Origin: Euglena gracilis | Taxonomy: Eukaryota; Euglenida; Euglenophyceae; Euglenales | DNA: 64,000 bases | Assembly: GCA_039621445.1 (NCBI GenBank) | Contig: CP154955.1 | Span: 49,336,086 to 49,400,085 of the forward strand | Direction: 5' to 3' | The notes under the pieces: model-generated | What the model was told of the DNA's origin: nothing | Seen by the model: only the letters and a program-made list of their open reading frames with translations | Database searches by the model: none | Translations under genes and position numbers: made by a program | Shown: positions 1 to 21,724 of the stretch, in pieces | Position numbering within the stretch: position 1 is the stretch's first letter | Layout: every line of letters starts with the position of its first letter

Positions 1-3000
1 TGTTCCAAAACTGCCAATTCTAGCACATACAAAATGGTAGAAATGTCAAAATATCGCCCAAAAAGATCTTTGACAACTACCTCAAATCTCACGGCCCAGG
101 GTCACAAGACGTCTACTGGTCACATACTGAACCCCCCCAAAAATAAGACCCCCCGTGCCGGTTTATAGCAAAATTCCCAAAAACTGCCCCCCCCCCCAAA
201 ACAAGACCCCCCAGGGTTTTTGGGAAATCCAAAAGAGAGACCCCCTCCCCCTACAACTGTCTGAACTGGGGGTCGCCCACCGAGGGGTCCCGCTTTGGGA
301 AAGCAAACAAGCCTGGAGACGGTCGCCATATGTCACCGCTGCTAACCTGTGCACAACGGGGGAGAGAGGAGAGCCTTGCTTCAGACTGGGACGAGACGAT
401 GCAATAATTCAGCTTTACAGGGGGAGAGTCACTTCCACTTTTGGAAAACCACTTCTGACGCCGACGGAAGGTTAACGGTGAACGGTTTCCTGAGGTTTCC
501 TGAACCCCTTGTTTCCAACTTAAAATGTCCCCATTCCAAACTACCCACTCACCCTGGGGTCGAACCCCACCACCCACCACAGCATCGAAGGCATCAAAAG
601 ACAGTTTAACCAAAAAGTCGGCGGTTCTGGAAAATAGGGGAAGTGGTGGGGTGGTCGGGGTATTTTACCCCCATGGCCGTTCCCAGGAACAGGTTGGGAC
701 AATCTACCGTGAATGACAAATGGGGGGGGGGGTTTGACAAGGGGAGGTGAAGCGTTTATGTTTGGTATAAAGTTGAGGGTTAGAATTAGGGTTTCTTCAG
801 GGTAGGGTTAGGGTAAAGAATGAAATAGGGAGTGGGTGGTCGGGTAAAGACATCTTTGCCTATTGACTTAAGCACAGCATTCGATCGTGCTGAAAAAGGA
901 GGCACGACTGATGGTGATGAGTCGCATCTGAAATGATACATCGGGGGCTGGGAAGCAATATGGCGGGGCAACATGCAATGATGGGTTGAGTAGCACAGGG
1001 CACAAAAAGGCAGTTCGCAGACAAGGAGAGAACAGTGAATTCAACGCGGGGAGCAGGGAGGACAATTTTGAGTCGCATCAAATGTAGAGGGCCACGGCAG
1101 TCTCAAGAGGCTGCACGCATGCGAGTGTACCAAATGGCACTTGCAAAGAAGGATGTCCTTGCCCACTTTGTTACGGCAGGCATCAACCCTGCCTGTCGTG
1201 ATGATGGCATACCTGACCTCACACCTTTCTTAACGCAAGGGAGTATGGTGTTCTCTACACCTTTTCTCTAGAACCCCGACGACTGGTTGTGAAGCAGGGA
1301 ATTTCTTAAGCCTGGCCACACGCGACCCCTGGGAGGGTGGTCCAGCCAGCAGCCCCTTTTTTCCATCCAGCAGCTTCCAGCGGGGATGCCCCCCCCCCCC
1401 CGGGGTAGAGTGGGGTTCGATTGGAAATAAAGTTTTTTTGCATTATGATTTGTAGCCGAGTTGGGCCGAAACCATTTTCGGCGCAAAGCGCCGGGGAAAA
1501 AATTGAAAAGGTTGGGTCAAAAAATGGCCAAAATGGCCTTTTTTGAGGGCCTGTCACCTCAAATCTTTGGCTGAAAAATCTAATCCAGCCAGATTTGGAC
1601 TTTTTTTTCCTGTATGCAGTCCGACAGCAGGTTGGACCCCTCCTGGATCCCCACCCCCTGCGGGGGGGGGGGGGTCCAGCCAAAACCTTTTTCCTAGGCA
1701 GCTGAAAGTTTACTGTTTGCTATAGAGACATAGCAGATATTTTCCACAATTGCCTGGACTATTTTGTGGTTTGCCAGAAGGTTCTTGAGCATTGGCTGTC
1801 GCTGGAGAGGGATGTGAAGCGTGAAGGAAAAGGAAAACAGAGACATATTTAGACGTAATGCCGAAGCAGCAAAAAAAAATGAGGAAAAACCAAACATCGA
1901 AAATGAACCTTCTGCAGCAATTATGGGCGGAAGAAGAAGGGGCCGGGCAATGCAGCCGGTCGTCTATCCACCCCTCTTGTTTCACTTTTCTCCGTTTCCC
2001 ACATCCCCTCAAATTTCTCCCGTTCCAAGTTTTAAAACGTTCTCCTGAATTTCTCATTTTTATGCTCCCAACGAGTGCTCTGTGCGTTCCAAATGATGGG
2101 TTATCTCCAAAATATTTCTGCAAACCCAAACGGAATAGGACGGTTGATACCCACACAGTTCAGGCCACTGTACCAACCTAAATCATGTGTGTCCCACAGA
2201 GCGCTGAGGCTGCACTGCACAGGGACGAGCTTTCAGCGGGTCAGCCCAAGCAACTGTGGAAGCCGCAGGGCAGAGGGGTTCACCGCGGGCCGCGTCCTGC
2301 CTTTGGCCCTCAATTGGGGTAAACCCCCCCGAATAATAGCCCCCCCCCCCTCGGACCATGCACAAAAATCCGAATAATAGCCCCCCCCTGAAAATTTAAC
2401 CGACTGTCCGAATAATAGCCCCATGGGGCTATAATTCGGGGGGGGGGGTTACATTGTCGGTGCAGATGAGGGTATGCCGCATGGTTTCCAAGGGAAAACG
2501 TTCCGCCAAAGGGACCTGACAGACTGGCGTGGGGCAGTGGGGTGGGGGGTCAGACCTCACCCCCGAGCTTCTCCCCTCAGCACACGTTTTGATTGGGGGA
2601 GAAGGCTCCGATAAAGGAGGTTAAAAAATGGCTCAGGTCGTGAAGAAAAAACTGGGCTGAGAACTCCACTCAAGAGCTCCGAAACAAAATGATCAGCAGC
2701 AGCCCTGGCAGAATCAGACTTTGTTTTGATCCTCCGGGAAAACGAAAATATCGGGAAAAAATCTGCTGAAAACACTTTCCCCATCCAGCAATGCCCATTT
2801 TCCACGATAAAAGTTGCTTGGGACACGATGACTGCAAGGGAAATCCACCCCCCCCCCCCAGGCTCCCGGGGCTCCTTTTTAACAACCCCGGGGGTGTCCT
2901 GTGCTATGGGAGGCTGGGAAAATGACCCAGGTCATTTCCTGTGCAAATGGTCCTTATCCGGCCCCCAGCGTTAAAGTTGTGGATTGGCTCACCTCCCCCA

Positions 3001-3164
3001 GTGCCAAAGGCGCTGGGGGTGTGCTACAAGGCAACCGCACCCCGAAACTGGCCTCCCCCGTGGGGGGTCAAAAATGCATTCCCTCTGTCTGCCCATGCAA
3101 AGGGGGGGGGCGACGTTCTGTGCAAAGAAGCCCACCCCATCGTGTTTGCCCCCATTCCTCCGAC
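1..3164. other. No recognisable gene; 3' side of the VIT-like gene
   Basis: Contains G/C homopolymer runs, a GACCCCCC/GGGGTTT repeat near 125-215, a TAGGGTTAGGGT stretch at 803-814, and the palindromic element at 2.3 kb. The 840-1,270 stretch has unusually few homopolymers but no convincing frame. Confidence 0.5.
2319..2453. mobile_element. GAATAATAGCCCC palindromic element
   Basis: GTAAACCCCCCCGAATAATA at the left is inverted as TATAATTCGGGGGGGGGGTT at the right; CCGAATAATAGCCCC repeats three times inside. It could fold into one long hairpin. Confidence 0.5.
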
Positions 3165-11958
<8,794 letters not shown>

Positions 11959-12794
11959 CTGCAGAACCAAAGCACCGATGCGTGGGTCCTCGATGCACAT
12001 GCACAAATTATTGCGTGGATGGAGTGATGCTTTCGGCGTCATTCCTGTTTTCTGGTGTTTGGTGGTGACGCAGTGAGTCCAAGGGGACTGCCTCCAGCAT
12101 ACAGTTTTTTTTAACAACCCGTGGGAGGGGATCACTACCCCTCTCCCAAAACCAGTCACTTCTTTCTTTCTTTCATTTCCTATTTTGGTAAATCACTCAG
12201 TCATTTCCCTGGGATGGGGGTCGGCCACTCTGGGATCCAGAGAAAACCAGCCCCAAGTGTGAGAAAAAGTGGCCAAGTTTTTATCCAAAATCTTCGGGGC
12301 TCATTGACTTTGCCGATTTTCTGTCAACCCCCCAGGGGGTGAAGCTCAGGAGGCGCATCTCGCACTTAAGCTTTTCTTCTTTGTCAATGTGGGCAACTGC
12401 GCATATCGACATTTTTGACGAAAACCCTAAACCCGCAGACAGCCTCGGCCGAAATTTTTTTGAATGTATGAAAAATTGCGACGAAGGTTCTATTCACGGA
12501 CGGTTCGAATTCACGTTCCAAACCAAAATCACGACTGGAACCTTCAACAAAATGTGTGTTGTCACTTCTCCCACACTTCACCCACAGGTTGTGTTTTTTC
12601 TCCATCGCAAGCGGCATGGGGTATTGCCAGCAGTGCATCTGACGTGGTCGTGCTGCTCAGAATTGACAGTTGCGGATGAGTTATTGGTGTTACAACACAT
12701 GTTGAAAATGACCGATTTTGGATGTCTGGTGGAGCGATATATGGAATTGAATGCCGCTCATTTTCATTTTTGAGGGTCTGGGAAAGGTACTAAA

Positions 12795-13021
12795 CCCGCG
12801 CCCCCCCCCCCAAATAACCTGCTCCTGGCCTTGCTCCTGGCAGTGGTCGAATAACTTGGCGGGGGGGCAGGAAAAAAAAGATTGCTCCAGTGACTTGGCA
12901 CCCCATTTTAAGGCAAAAGCAGCTGACGACGGTGAAAAAAGGGACCAAATAATCTGGCAGGGGGGAAGGCCAAAAAGATGGTTTCAATAAATTGGCACCC
13001 CGCCAGGTTATTTGGGGGGGT
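12795..13021. mobile_element. CCCCAAATAACCTG inverted-repeat element
   Basis: CCCCCCCCAAATAACCTGC at the left is inverted as GCCAGGTTATTTGGGGGGG at the right. ATAACTTGGC, ATAATCTGGC and ATAAATTGGC recur inside. No target duplication recognised. Confidence 0.5.
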
Positions 13022-13429
13022 TAATTTGTTGTTTTCATAAGACCTGGTTTGGTTGGTCGGCCGAAGGAAGGGGTTATAAATGGGGTGTTTATAAGTTAAG
13101 GAATTCTTGGTGAAAATCCGACCCCCCAAATGACCCCAAACTTCCCTAAAGTGGCAAAATACTGTGGGGATTCGGGGGGTTTAGTCCTGTGAGAAAATTC
13201 TTAAAATGCGACCGTGAACGTTTGCACGAGCTGAGGTTTCCAAATGCACCCTCCGTCATATCCCCCCCCCCGCATAATTTATAATTTACAAATTACACAC
13301 CAGCAATTAACATTAACTTTCGGTGATTTTACAGTAATTTCTGAAATGTTAACCCCCCCCATATACCGCATACCCGTTTTCTTGGATTTTTTTCGACTTT
13401 TTCGACCCGTTTTTGACCCAAACTCCATA

Positions 13430-14640
13430 GGTTTGAGGACCAAAGCGGGGCGCAGGGGGGGGGGTCAAAAAAAACGCTCATTTTCGGCTCAAAAACAGCT
13501 TTTCTGAGTCCGGGAGGCCAAAAAAAACATGGTTTCGGACAAAAAAATTCGATTTTTTCCCTAATTTTTTGAACCGTTTTTGACCAAACTCCGTAAGTTT
13601 TGGGGCGCCGGGGGTTGAAATACGCTCATTTGTTGGCTCAAAAGCAGGTTTTCTAGGCCTGGGAGGCCAAAAACATCGTTTCGGGCCATTTTTTCCGGTT
13701 TTTTTCCCCACTCTTTTGACCCCAAAATGGCCGACAATGGCCAGGTCAAACAGGCCAAAACTGTACAAAATGACCATAATTGGCCGAAAAATGGCCGTAG
13801 GTGGGCGGGGAGTTGCGTGGAAATCAAAATATCGTTGGATAGGGCATTGTAATGGCTTCAATTTAGGTCTCGGACTTCCCTTTGATTTTGCTTCATTTCC
13901 GAGATATTTTGGAAACATGGATTTTTGACCGCGAAAACAGTCCAAAAATGGCCCCTGAAACGGGCCAAAATTGGCCGAAAAATGGCCATAACTCGGGCTA
14001 CAAGAAGAGTTGGGGGGAAAGTAAACCATGGTTGGATAGGGCATTCCAAGGGCTTCATTTTTGCTCTCCGGACATCTTTTTTGATTTTGCTTCATTGCCG
14101 AGAGATACCGATTTTTTTTTGGCCCAAAAATAGCCCCAAAAAAACACCCCAAAATGGCCATCTTGGGCTGCAAAAGCGCGCCGGAACACGTGCCAGGCGT
14201 GTCGGCGGCCAAAACGGCGAATGGGGGGGGATAGAGGGCCTCCGGGGGCACATTTCGTCAGACCGGCATTTCCGGAAAGGTTTTCTCGAGATATTTTCGA
14301 AAAATCAATTTTTTGACCAATTTCTGGACCCCGGCGAAATGGCAGATCCGGAAGGGGGGGGGGGCGGGCCAATCCTACCCAGTTTGGACTCCTTCGCGGC
14401 TGAATAACTCGGGCCTAGCGGGGAGTTGGGGGTCAAACGGAGGTGATTCGGAAACTCGAAATCCAGTCGCTCGTGACTGAAGAAAAAAAAATCCGGGAAC
14501 CGGCCCAGGGTCATGGTGATAATCTGCCGGTTCCCGAGGTTGCTCGAACCCGGGGGGGGGGGGGGGTTGGACCCCCCCTTTTCCCCGGTGGTAAGCTTCG
14601 CTCTTACCCATAAAGGGATATGAGCTCAGCGACCCCCCTG
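13430..14640. repeat. Second copy of the 900-bp element, internally expanded
   Basis: Aligns with 28.8-29.6 kb, including GGTAAGCTTCGCTCTTACCC...GAGCTCAGCGACCC at the right end and GAAATCCAGTCGCTCG inside. It also holds consecutive units of about 200 bp beginning GGATAGGGCATT..AA.GGCTTCA (13,837 and 14,035, with a degraded third near 14,229), so it is longer than the 28.7-kb copy. Confidence 0.6.
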
Positions 14641-15165
14641 ATGGGACCCCCCCCCCAATAAGAGCCTCTAATAAGAGCCTGGATCAACTTTTTGGTTGCT
14701 GAAACCCCCCAAAGATGGTCTTTTCGAGGGGGGGCTACCCCTTGGATTGTCAGTAAAATATCCAAAAAACACCCCTCCGAAATAAGAATCCCCAGAAGTT
14801 TTTTTGGGGAAAAACCACAAATGTACCATCTCCAAAAACGGTCAAATTACCCCACAGTAATAGGTTGGAATTAGAGATGGCATCGGAAAATGGAACCTTC
14901 TTGTAAAGAGTTTTTTTTTTCGGCCGAAATTCTCATCAGATTCCCAGGATTAAGTTTGTTGGCCTGCCCAGGGCGAAAAATTGCTTTAACTGTCCAACTG
15001 GGAGGGTTGAAATATGACAATGCGCGCTGAGGAGTTTCGCAGTTTTCCACCAGCCCCTATGGCGGTTTGCCCCGCCACACGTGCCACAGTCCCAAAAGCA
15101 TACCCCTTGTTTGCCTTTCTCGTCCCGCACCCACCCCGGACGGTTCGACGGATCGCACTGCACAC

Positions 15166-15475
15166 CTCCGGGTCCCCCCAGTCGTCGTCCTGCCCCACCG
15201 CCTTCGCCTTAGGCGGGGCTGGCCTGGCCTTGACCAGCGCCTTGGACGGCCTCATGTCTGGTCGACTCAGTCCTCGGGGCTATCGCTGTTGGAGAGGCGG
15301 GGGGAGCAACATAATTGTGGCCAGAATAATCATTCTTGGAAAACTATTGGCGAAAAGAGCCGACAGTCGGCGTCGCCTTCCAAGCGCAGCGTCCAAATGA
15401 AAGCATGCGGTCACGGGGGCGTCGGTCCACGCCAAGCGCACCCCCACTTTGAATGCCACTTCGGAAGAAAATCAA
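15166..15475 (-). CDS. Possible upstream exons, charged N-terminal region
   Basis: Two open stretches look coding on the minus strand. About 15,475-15,345 reads VAFKVGVRLAWTDAPVTACF then HLDAALGRRRRLSALFANS. About 15,255-15,166 reads MRPSKALVKARPAPPKAKAV then GQDDDWGDPE and meets a GT donor. Third-position GC is high, as in the confirmed exons nearby. They may belong to the 5' part of the VIT-like gene, but no phase link was found and other frames are also open. Confidence 0.3.
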
Positions 15476-18400
15476 CAAAAAAACGAAGCAGGTGCCGCTG
15501 GAGGCTGGTCCGCCGTACGCGCACCCGCAGTTTGGTTTTGGGGTGGGCCCCGTACTTGCGCCGCAGTGCTTAAAAAAAAAACAGAAAACGCCACAGTTGC
15601 AGTACAAGCAAAACTTCACCGCCGTGGCAGTCGCGGTGCAAATAAATTTCTTTGCTGCGCAGAAAACTCTCGGCCACATTGTAATAATCCACTTTCTGGT
15701 AATAGCACTTTCTGGTGGTAACAAAGATTTTACGGCGCACTCCTTCAACACTGGCAGCGAATGCGACACAGAGGGGGGGGGGACACTTCCAGTTTTCAAA
15801 AACCAGTGAGTCACTTTTTTTTATGAAAAACCAGTCAGTCAGTCACCAGTATTTTGCAAAACCAGTCACTCCCCTGGAATCAAAGGGAAAATTGACCACA
15901 ATGTGGGGGGGGGGACCGGAAAAAAATCTTCCGGCACCTGAGGTTCCAGGTAGTTTTAATTTTTTTCCAGATCCCCCTGGGGGAGGGAGGGGGTTTGGGC
16001 CTAAAAACCAGTCAGCGACTCTGGGAAAAAAAAACAATCAACCACTCCAAAAAACCAGTCACTCACCCCTGGGGTCGGTCAGTAGTGATCAAACAATTGA
16101 ATGTGCGGGATCCCCAGCAGGAAGCAAGCGTGAAAATCGGAACAGGAGCAGAATGGCCGTCGGGCGTTTCGAGAGTTCTCATCAGCAGGTGGGGGGAAGG
16201 GGGGCTGTGTAGCATTCTGGAAACAGCCATTTGGCGGGCCAGGCCGTCCTTTCACTCGAATGCCAATGCCAATGAAAAGCACAATTGATGGATATGTTTG
16301 CTTCTCTGGGGTCTGGAGCTTCGAATATATGACAAGGAGGGAACATTGATAAGGTCAAATTTCAATCGAAATTGATTTTGTTATTAAGATTATGTTTTTT
16401 AAAAGAGAGTAAATGTTGCAAAAGTGGACAACGTGGCTGGAAGACCTTGATAAAATCAGCTGGCATTCAGGCAAGGTCGGAAACCCTTGAAAAAAAAACG
16501 GGAACAAAAATACCCCCAAACAGGAACGGGAAGGCCTGGTTGGGGGGGGTCAACCCCCCCCCACCCAGCACAGCATTTTCACCAAGTTTGGGAAAACGGG
16601 GATTTTGGCCGGGGAAAATTTTTGAATTTTTTTGAAAAATTCAACCCAAAATACATGATTTTTTGATGGAAAACCTCATTTTTTCACAAAAAAATTCAAA
16701 AATTTCAGGTTTAAAAATTGGCAGTTTCTAGGAGGGGGGTGAAAAAAACGAAACTCAAAAAATTGGACCAAATTTTGGCACAATCAAATTTTACTGAATT
16801 TTTTTCTCTTGGAAATTTTTTGGATTTTCAATGGCATTTTTTTGCTTCAAAACCTCTCAAACTCAAAATTTTGAGAAAATGTTGAAATTTTGGAAGGTGT
16901 GAAAAAATGGGGTTTTGGGGGGATTTCGGGGGGACCTCCTATATGGGTCCCAAAATGGGTCAACAAAACACCCGGTGCCGAAGGCGACGGGAAGAAAATT
17001 TAGGGTTCAAAAATTGGTGCCACCAGAACAACGGGAAGAGGTGGTGTGGGGTCGACCCCCCCCCCTACCCTGGTTGTTTGGCCGATTCCCGTTCTGTTTT
17101 GGGGGGAAACCGCCCAAGCTGGCCAAGGATGATCCAAAATGATTCAACAGGAATGAAATTAGTCCAAATTAACACAAAAAGGCCCACAAAATGAAACAAA
17201 ACAAAAAATGGACAGACCAGAAGTTTTTCCATAAATGATAGCATATCTGTTGATGCTTGAGGAGCAGGCACTGCAAGAAATAAATTACCGAACATGAAAA
17301 AAGAATTATTGGGTGATGCAAAACCATGACTGCTTGGGGGGGGGGGGAAGTGGGAAAGTATGCTCCAACAAGTTTCTTACAATAGAAAAATAGCCACATC
17401 AAGGATTTTTTTTCTCGGCCTTGTATCCCCCCAAAATGCCAACTGTGCAAGATTGCGTAGGATTATGTTGAATCACGTGGTCCAAATATGCAGGATGCTC
17501 AACATGGTTTATCCAAAAAAATGAACGGAAAAAAAGATCCGAAAATGATACAAAATGCTTACTGAAGCAGAAGGCAACAATGCCACATAAGTGTTTTCTA
17601 TGAAGGCTTCAAAATCTGTTGTGTTTAATTTCACAAAAAAATGCAAATTATGCAGGATAATGCAGGATTATGCGGATTTATGATGTCTGCATTTTGGACC
17701 CCTGCTGTGAAGATCCTCTATCACGATGCGTGGTTGGAGTCAGAATCTGGCAGCAACTTCCTTTGCCACTGATTGCTAATGACTTGTCTGCTGCAAAAAC
17801 ATGAGACCTTTGACGTTAGTTCTCCTACTGAGACATTAGTTCTCCTACTTTTCTGTCCTTTAAAACACACACACATGCACACTGATGTGCTGTATGAAAA
17901 AAATGGTATCGCATCCCCCCAACCAAGTGACTTGCCAGTGCCGTTCCTCTTGGCATTGGGCAAACCATCAGTGGGGCGAGTGAGTACTGTTCCACATTGC
18001 ACCCCCCCCCGACACAATGCACAAAATGATCAACAGCGCTTGAAATATTTTGGTGACATTTGTCCGTCGCATATTTTTTCAGTTATTTTTATGTTAAAGC
18101 AGGAGCACAGTTTGAACTCTTTCATTCTCGTCAGATTTGTGCCACTCGTGAGAAAAAGGCATGCCTCCCCCGGTCCAAGACACACCAATGTTTCAGGAAC
18201 TGTCACTGACAAAGGGGGGGGGGTGAATGAAACCGTGTGTGAACGTCGCACACTTCTTCCGTTCACATGGGGCGTCAACGACACTGTGTGTCTTCCAAGG
18301 AAAAAAACTCAGTCTAATGCACTCAGGAGTCAGGAGGCACTCAAGAGAGGGCGGAGGGGGGGAGGGCCCATGACTGGAACTGGCCTGGGCAAGATGAAAC

Positions 18401-18491
18401 CAGGCACAGAGAAGCAAAGAGGCGCAGTTGGGGGGGGGGGTCGTCATCAGAGGAGGCAGGCACTTAGCAGGTCCACGGGGAACTCCCGAGC

Positions 18492-18531
18492 TCAGCCGCC
18501 CTCTCGGGGTGGCTCCTCGTCCCCTCCAAGC
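18492..18531 (-). CDS. Candidate exon, paralogue of 41,382-41,428
   Basis: The minus frame reads AGLEGTRSHPERAAE between GCAG and an aligned GC donor. It is ungapped over 38 bp against the copy at 41.4 kb. Basic and amphipathic; possibly a cytosolic tail exon of transporter gene B. It has no phase link to other exons, and the two copies differ at the acceptor by seven bases. Confidence 0.3.
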
Positions 18532-18778
18532 CTGCGTCACATCACTCGGAAATTCCTTCCCAGTGAAGCATGGGGATGGGGCTGTCTTCCCGGCGCCAAA
18601 AGCGGCAGAGGTGGTGGACAACACCTGCTGAATGTCAGAGTTGAATCCCCCTCCATACTTGTGGGCTTCTTCTTAAATTCAAAAACTGCCACCGCGCCTA
18701 AGTGAAAAATTATCCATTTATCGAGCAAAGATGCTTCTAGAGGGCAAAACTCCAGTTTATATTTGCTGTAATATTTAA

Positions 18779-19271
18779 TTAACCCCCCCCAAATATAAAA
18801 AACCCGTTTCTTATATTTGGGTGTCGGCCGACTGGCCCAAAGGGTTTCTTATATTTGGGGGTTTATTATATTTGGGTGTCGAAGGCAGGTCCCAAGGGTT
18901 TCTTATAAATGGAACTTTTTCTTCCTTCGGTTCCGTCATGTAATTAATTACATGTGACCGCGGCGTGTAGGATTTTCTTCATGTCTGATGGCTTCTGAGG
19001 CCCTGGAGTGTGTTTATGCTGAATCGGATCATTCCATCAGTCCAGAAGAAAATGGTAGAGTGTTATTTCTGAATCTGGGAGTGATGTCGGTGAAAGAAAG
19101 ATTCGCAAGGGATGAGGCGTTTCTTACATATGGAGTAGCGTCCAACAGCCCAGGGGTTTCTTATATTCGGGGGTTTCTTATATTTGGGTGTCGGCTGAAA
19201 ATCGGCCAAAGGGTTTCTTATATTTGGGGGTTTCTTATAGCGAGGGGTTTCTTACATTTGGGGGGGTTAAA
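18779..19271. mobile_element. TTAACCCCCCC-type element with internal TTTCTTATATTTGGG repeats
   Basis: Left TTAACCCCCCCCAAATATAA and right TTACATTTGGGGGGGTTAA are inverted. GGGTTTCTTATATTTGGG occurs about seven times inside, in two clusters (18.80-18.91 and 19.12-19.26 kb), mostly on one strand. Flanks ATATTTAA and ATAAATAA match at 6 of 8 bases, which is weak in AT-rich sequence. Confidence 0.5.
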
Positions 19272-19446
19272 TAAATAATACCTTCTACAACAATGTTTTT
19301 TTTGAATTATTCTTCTGTTAGGTGCCTTCCCCGACTGGAAAAACCACAGTTGACTTTTCAGGAGACTGCAACACACACTCTCTCCATGGTGGAAAAATGC
19401 AAAACAAGGCTGCTAGCATCTGCATTTGAATAAAAAAAACAACGAC

Positions 19447-19498
19447 GGCCAAAAACGGAGGCTTGGCCCTCATCTTCGCTATCCATCTCGATCTCGTC
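19447..19498 (-). CDS. Candidate acidic exon DEIEMDSEDEGQASVF
   Basis: A 52-bp open segment between GTGCAG and a GT dinucleotide reads DEIEMDSEDEGQASVFG. It looks like a cytosolic tail with Ser next to acidic residues. Position suggests the 3' part of gene B. No paralogue was found near gene A. Confidence 0.25.
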
Positions 19499-20299
19499 CT
19501 GCACTGTGTGGTAACGCAGTAAAAGAGCTGAGGAGTTCAGACAAGAGTTGCTTTTGTTGCCATCACCCCACGTCGATCCGTCCACATCTGGCTGTTTAAT
19601 ATACATTTGTGAATATATCTAATATACATACATGTTATTCATCAATGTTATTTATCTCTGATATACATAATATTATATTGTATTTATTTATCCATTATAT
19701 TTCTCCAATGCAAAACATACTTATCTGATCTTATCTGATTTTATATTTATCCATTATTTACCTCCCCTTACCTCAAACCATTATTTAACTATTATTCCCC
19801 CCCCCCTTGTCCTACGACCACTGATGTTCGTCTCCGACTGGGGGTGGTCTCTAAAACAGCCAATGTTCGTCTCCGACCAGGGGGAGGGGTGGTCGTTAGA
19901 AAAGGGGGGTGGACCCCAGGTCGATGAAATAATGACCACACATGGGAGGAATGAACATTTTTGGTTGTTTTTGGCCACATTTTTGTCATTTTTGGCCACT
20001 TTTGGCCAATTTTTTTTTTGCTGGGAGTGAACCGCAATAACCAAAAATGGCCATAAAAATGGTCAACAGTGGGAAAAATTGGCCAACAGTGGACAAAAAC
20101 TGACCAAAAGTGGCCAAAGGTGACAAAAAGTGGCTTGGTCAAATTGTGGCCAACTTTGACAAATTTCCGAAAAGATCGCTTTTGACCGGGGGGGGGGGGG
20201 GTCGTTGGACAAGCCTGGTCACTGGACAGGCGGGGACATATTCTCACAAACCGCCACAAAATAGCGGGCTGGCCCTTTACAAGGGTCCAAACAGAATTC

Positions 20300-20680
20300 A
20301 GTGCCCCCCCCCCCCTGGCGGAGCGAGTGCTGCTTCAAGGGCTTCCACACCACATGCCGCGTGTTCTGCACCGTGGACCGTGTGTGGCACCGCATGAGCC
20401 GTCTCAAGCGGGCAATTTTTAAGTCCATGTTTCAATTGCTTCCCTCCAAAATCTTTGGTACCAGTGCACATATAAACATCCACATAAACCAGGGTTTTTG
20501 GGTCCAGAATGAAATGAAGAACATTCCATTTAGGTTCATCAAAACTTGGTTTTGTATTTGAGTCAGGTTACGACCGTTCCCTGTCTCAGCTCCATTGAAT
20601 GCTGCCCATGGGGATGCTTCCGCACCACCACGGGTTCCACACCACTTGCTTGCAGCACTGTATTCTGGAAAAATGTGCAA
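20300..20680 (-). CDS. Two candidate short exons downstream of gene B
   Basis: The minus strand shows ASGVEPVVVRKHPHGQHSME near 20,660-20,580 and KIARLRRLMRCHTRSTVQN with HVVWKPLKQHSLR near 20,420-20,320. Both are hydrophilic and look protein-like. The second weakly resembles a segment near 41.7 kb. Splice sites were not resolved. Confidence 0.25.
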
Positions 20681-20848
20681 TGGTAACTCAAAGGGCAGGG
20701 TCCAAAAAATAGGACACCCCTGGCTAGAAGTTTGGCCCAGGTCAGTCAATGGGCAAACCAATTGATGAAATGAGCTTGTGCCGACACCCAAAAGCACACC
20801 TGGGATAAAGGGTTAAAAAGACATATTGTAACACAAATATACATACAG

Positions 20849-20915
20849 TATATTTATATATATATATATATATATATACATATATACATACATACACAGT
20901 ATACATATATACTGT
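20849..20915. repeat. (TA)n/(CATA) microsatellite
   Basis: TA run followed by CATACATA and ACTGTATAT palindromes. Confidence 0.85.
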
Positions 20916-21045
20916 ATATCAGAACGTTCGATGTTGCCTGTTCGTGACGTGCCAAAGGTACACAACACGTGAATTCGAGAGAGGCGCTGTCCAACCCCAC
21001 GGGGGCGGACAACACCGTGGCCCGCCCCCATTCCCCAGCCCTGGC

Positions 21046-21183
21046 CGACGCCCAGCACACCATGAACGACCCGGCGACCAGCACCAGGTTGCCGAGGAGG
21101 CTGAGGGGCGGGGGCCACGCCCCGGCCCGCAGCACCAGCACCTGGATGGCGGTGGCCGGGCCAGCCCCACCGCTTCCGCTCCG
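21046..21183 (-). CDS. Gene B exon: TM10, IQVLVLRAGAWPPPLSLLG
   Basis: The minus frame reads GSGGAGPATAIQVLVLRAG then AWPPPLSLLGNLVLVAGSF. From ATAIQV onward it follows gene A closely. The acceptor CCCCAG used here adds about eight residues of Gly/Ser/Ala/Pro at the new junction. The probable donor is GC. Confidence 0.7.
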
Positions 21184-21562
21184 CTGGGGAAAACGACCCC
21201 CCCCCCCCCTTGGTTGCACTAAGGCTTCTTGTCGGTTGATGGCCGGCGCTGACTTCGCTTCCGGCCCAGTTTGCTGTGTGGTGAGTGGCCAGGGTCTTGC
21301 ACTAACGCTCCTGTGTTGCTCCGCCTGGCCGGGTGAGAAAACGGCACCCCATCCCCCGGCCCAACTGAGCTGTATGTGGAAAAAGGTTGAGGAGCGAACT
21401 GGGGGGGGGGGTCGTTGAACCAGGGTGTTTGCTTGGTGCAGGACCTAATAAACTCAATTTGAGAGGAAACTGTGCTTGGGTAAAAACGTTGAGCAAAAAC
21501 AACCCAATGCGCGGTGCTGCGTGCTGTGCTGCAATGTGTGTGTAGTGTAGTGTAGTGTAGTG

Positions 21563-21622
<60 letters not shown>

Positions 21623-21652
21623 TGTGGGTGTGTATGTGTGTGTGTGTGTGTG

Positions 21653-21724
<72 letters not shown>

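Larger units (their letters stand above)
11959..20300. other. Mostly non-coding region between genes
   Basis: Includes repeat boxes AACCAGTCAGTCACT (12.1, 15.8-16.1 kb), the elements at 12.8, 13.4 and 18.8 kb, and an A/T-homopolymer-rich stretch at 16.5-17.0 kb. Only the low-confidence exon candidates listed were seen. Confidence 0.4.

Noticed and set aside
801-815. Telomere-like TAGGGTTAGGGT (also near 11.2, 11.5 and 50.75 kb)
   Set aside because: Only two or three units each, in both orientations, inside the window; not a chromosome end.
12339-12773. 144-residue plus-strand open frame with Met start
   Set aside because: No family resemblance, on the strand opposite to every supported exon, and frames of this length are expected by chance a few times in 64 kb.
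13470-13660. GCTCATTTTCGGCTCAAA, similar to the dinoflagellate spliced leader ending CCATTTTGGCTCAAG
   Set aside because: It has extra bases and lacks the 5' part of the leader, occurs within a repeat element, and is not followed by a GT donor. The likeness is probably chance.
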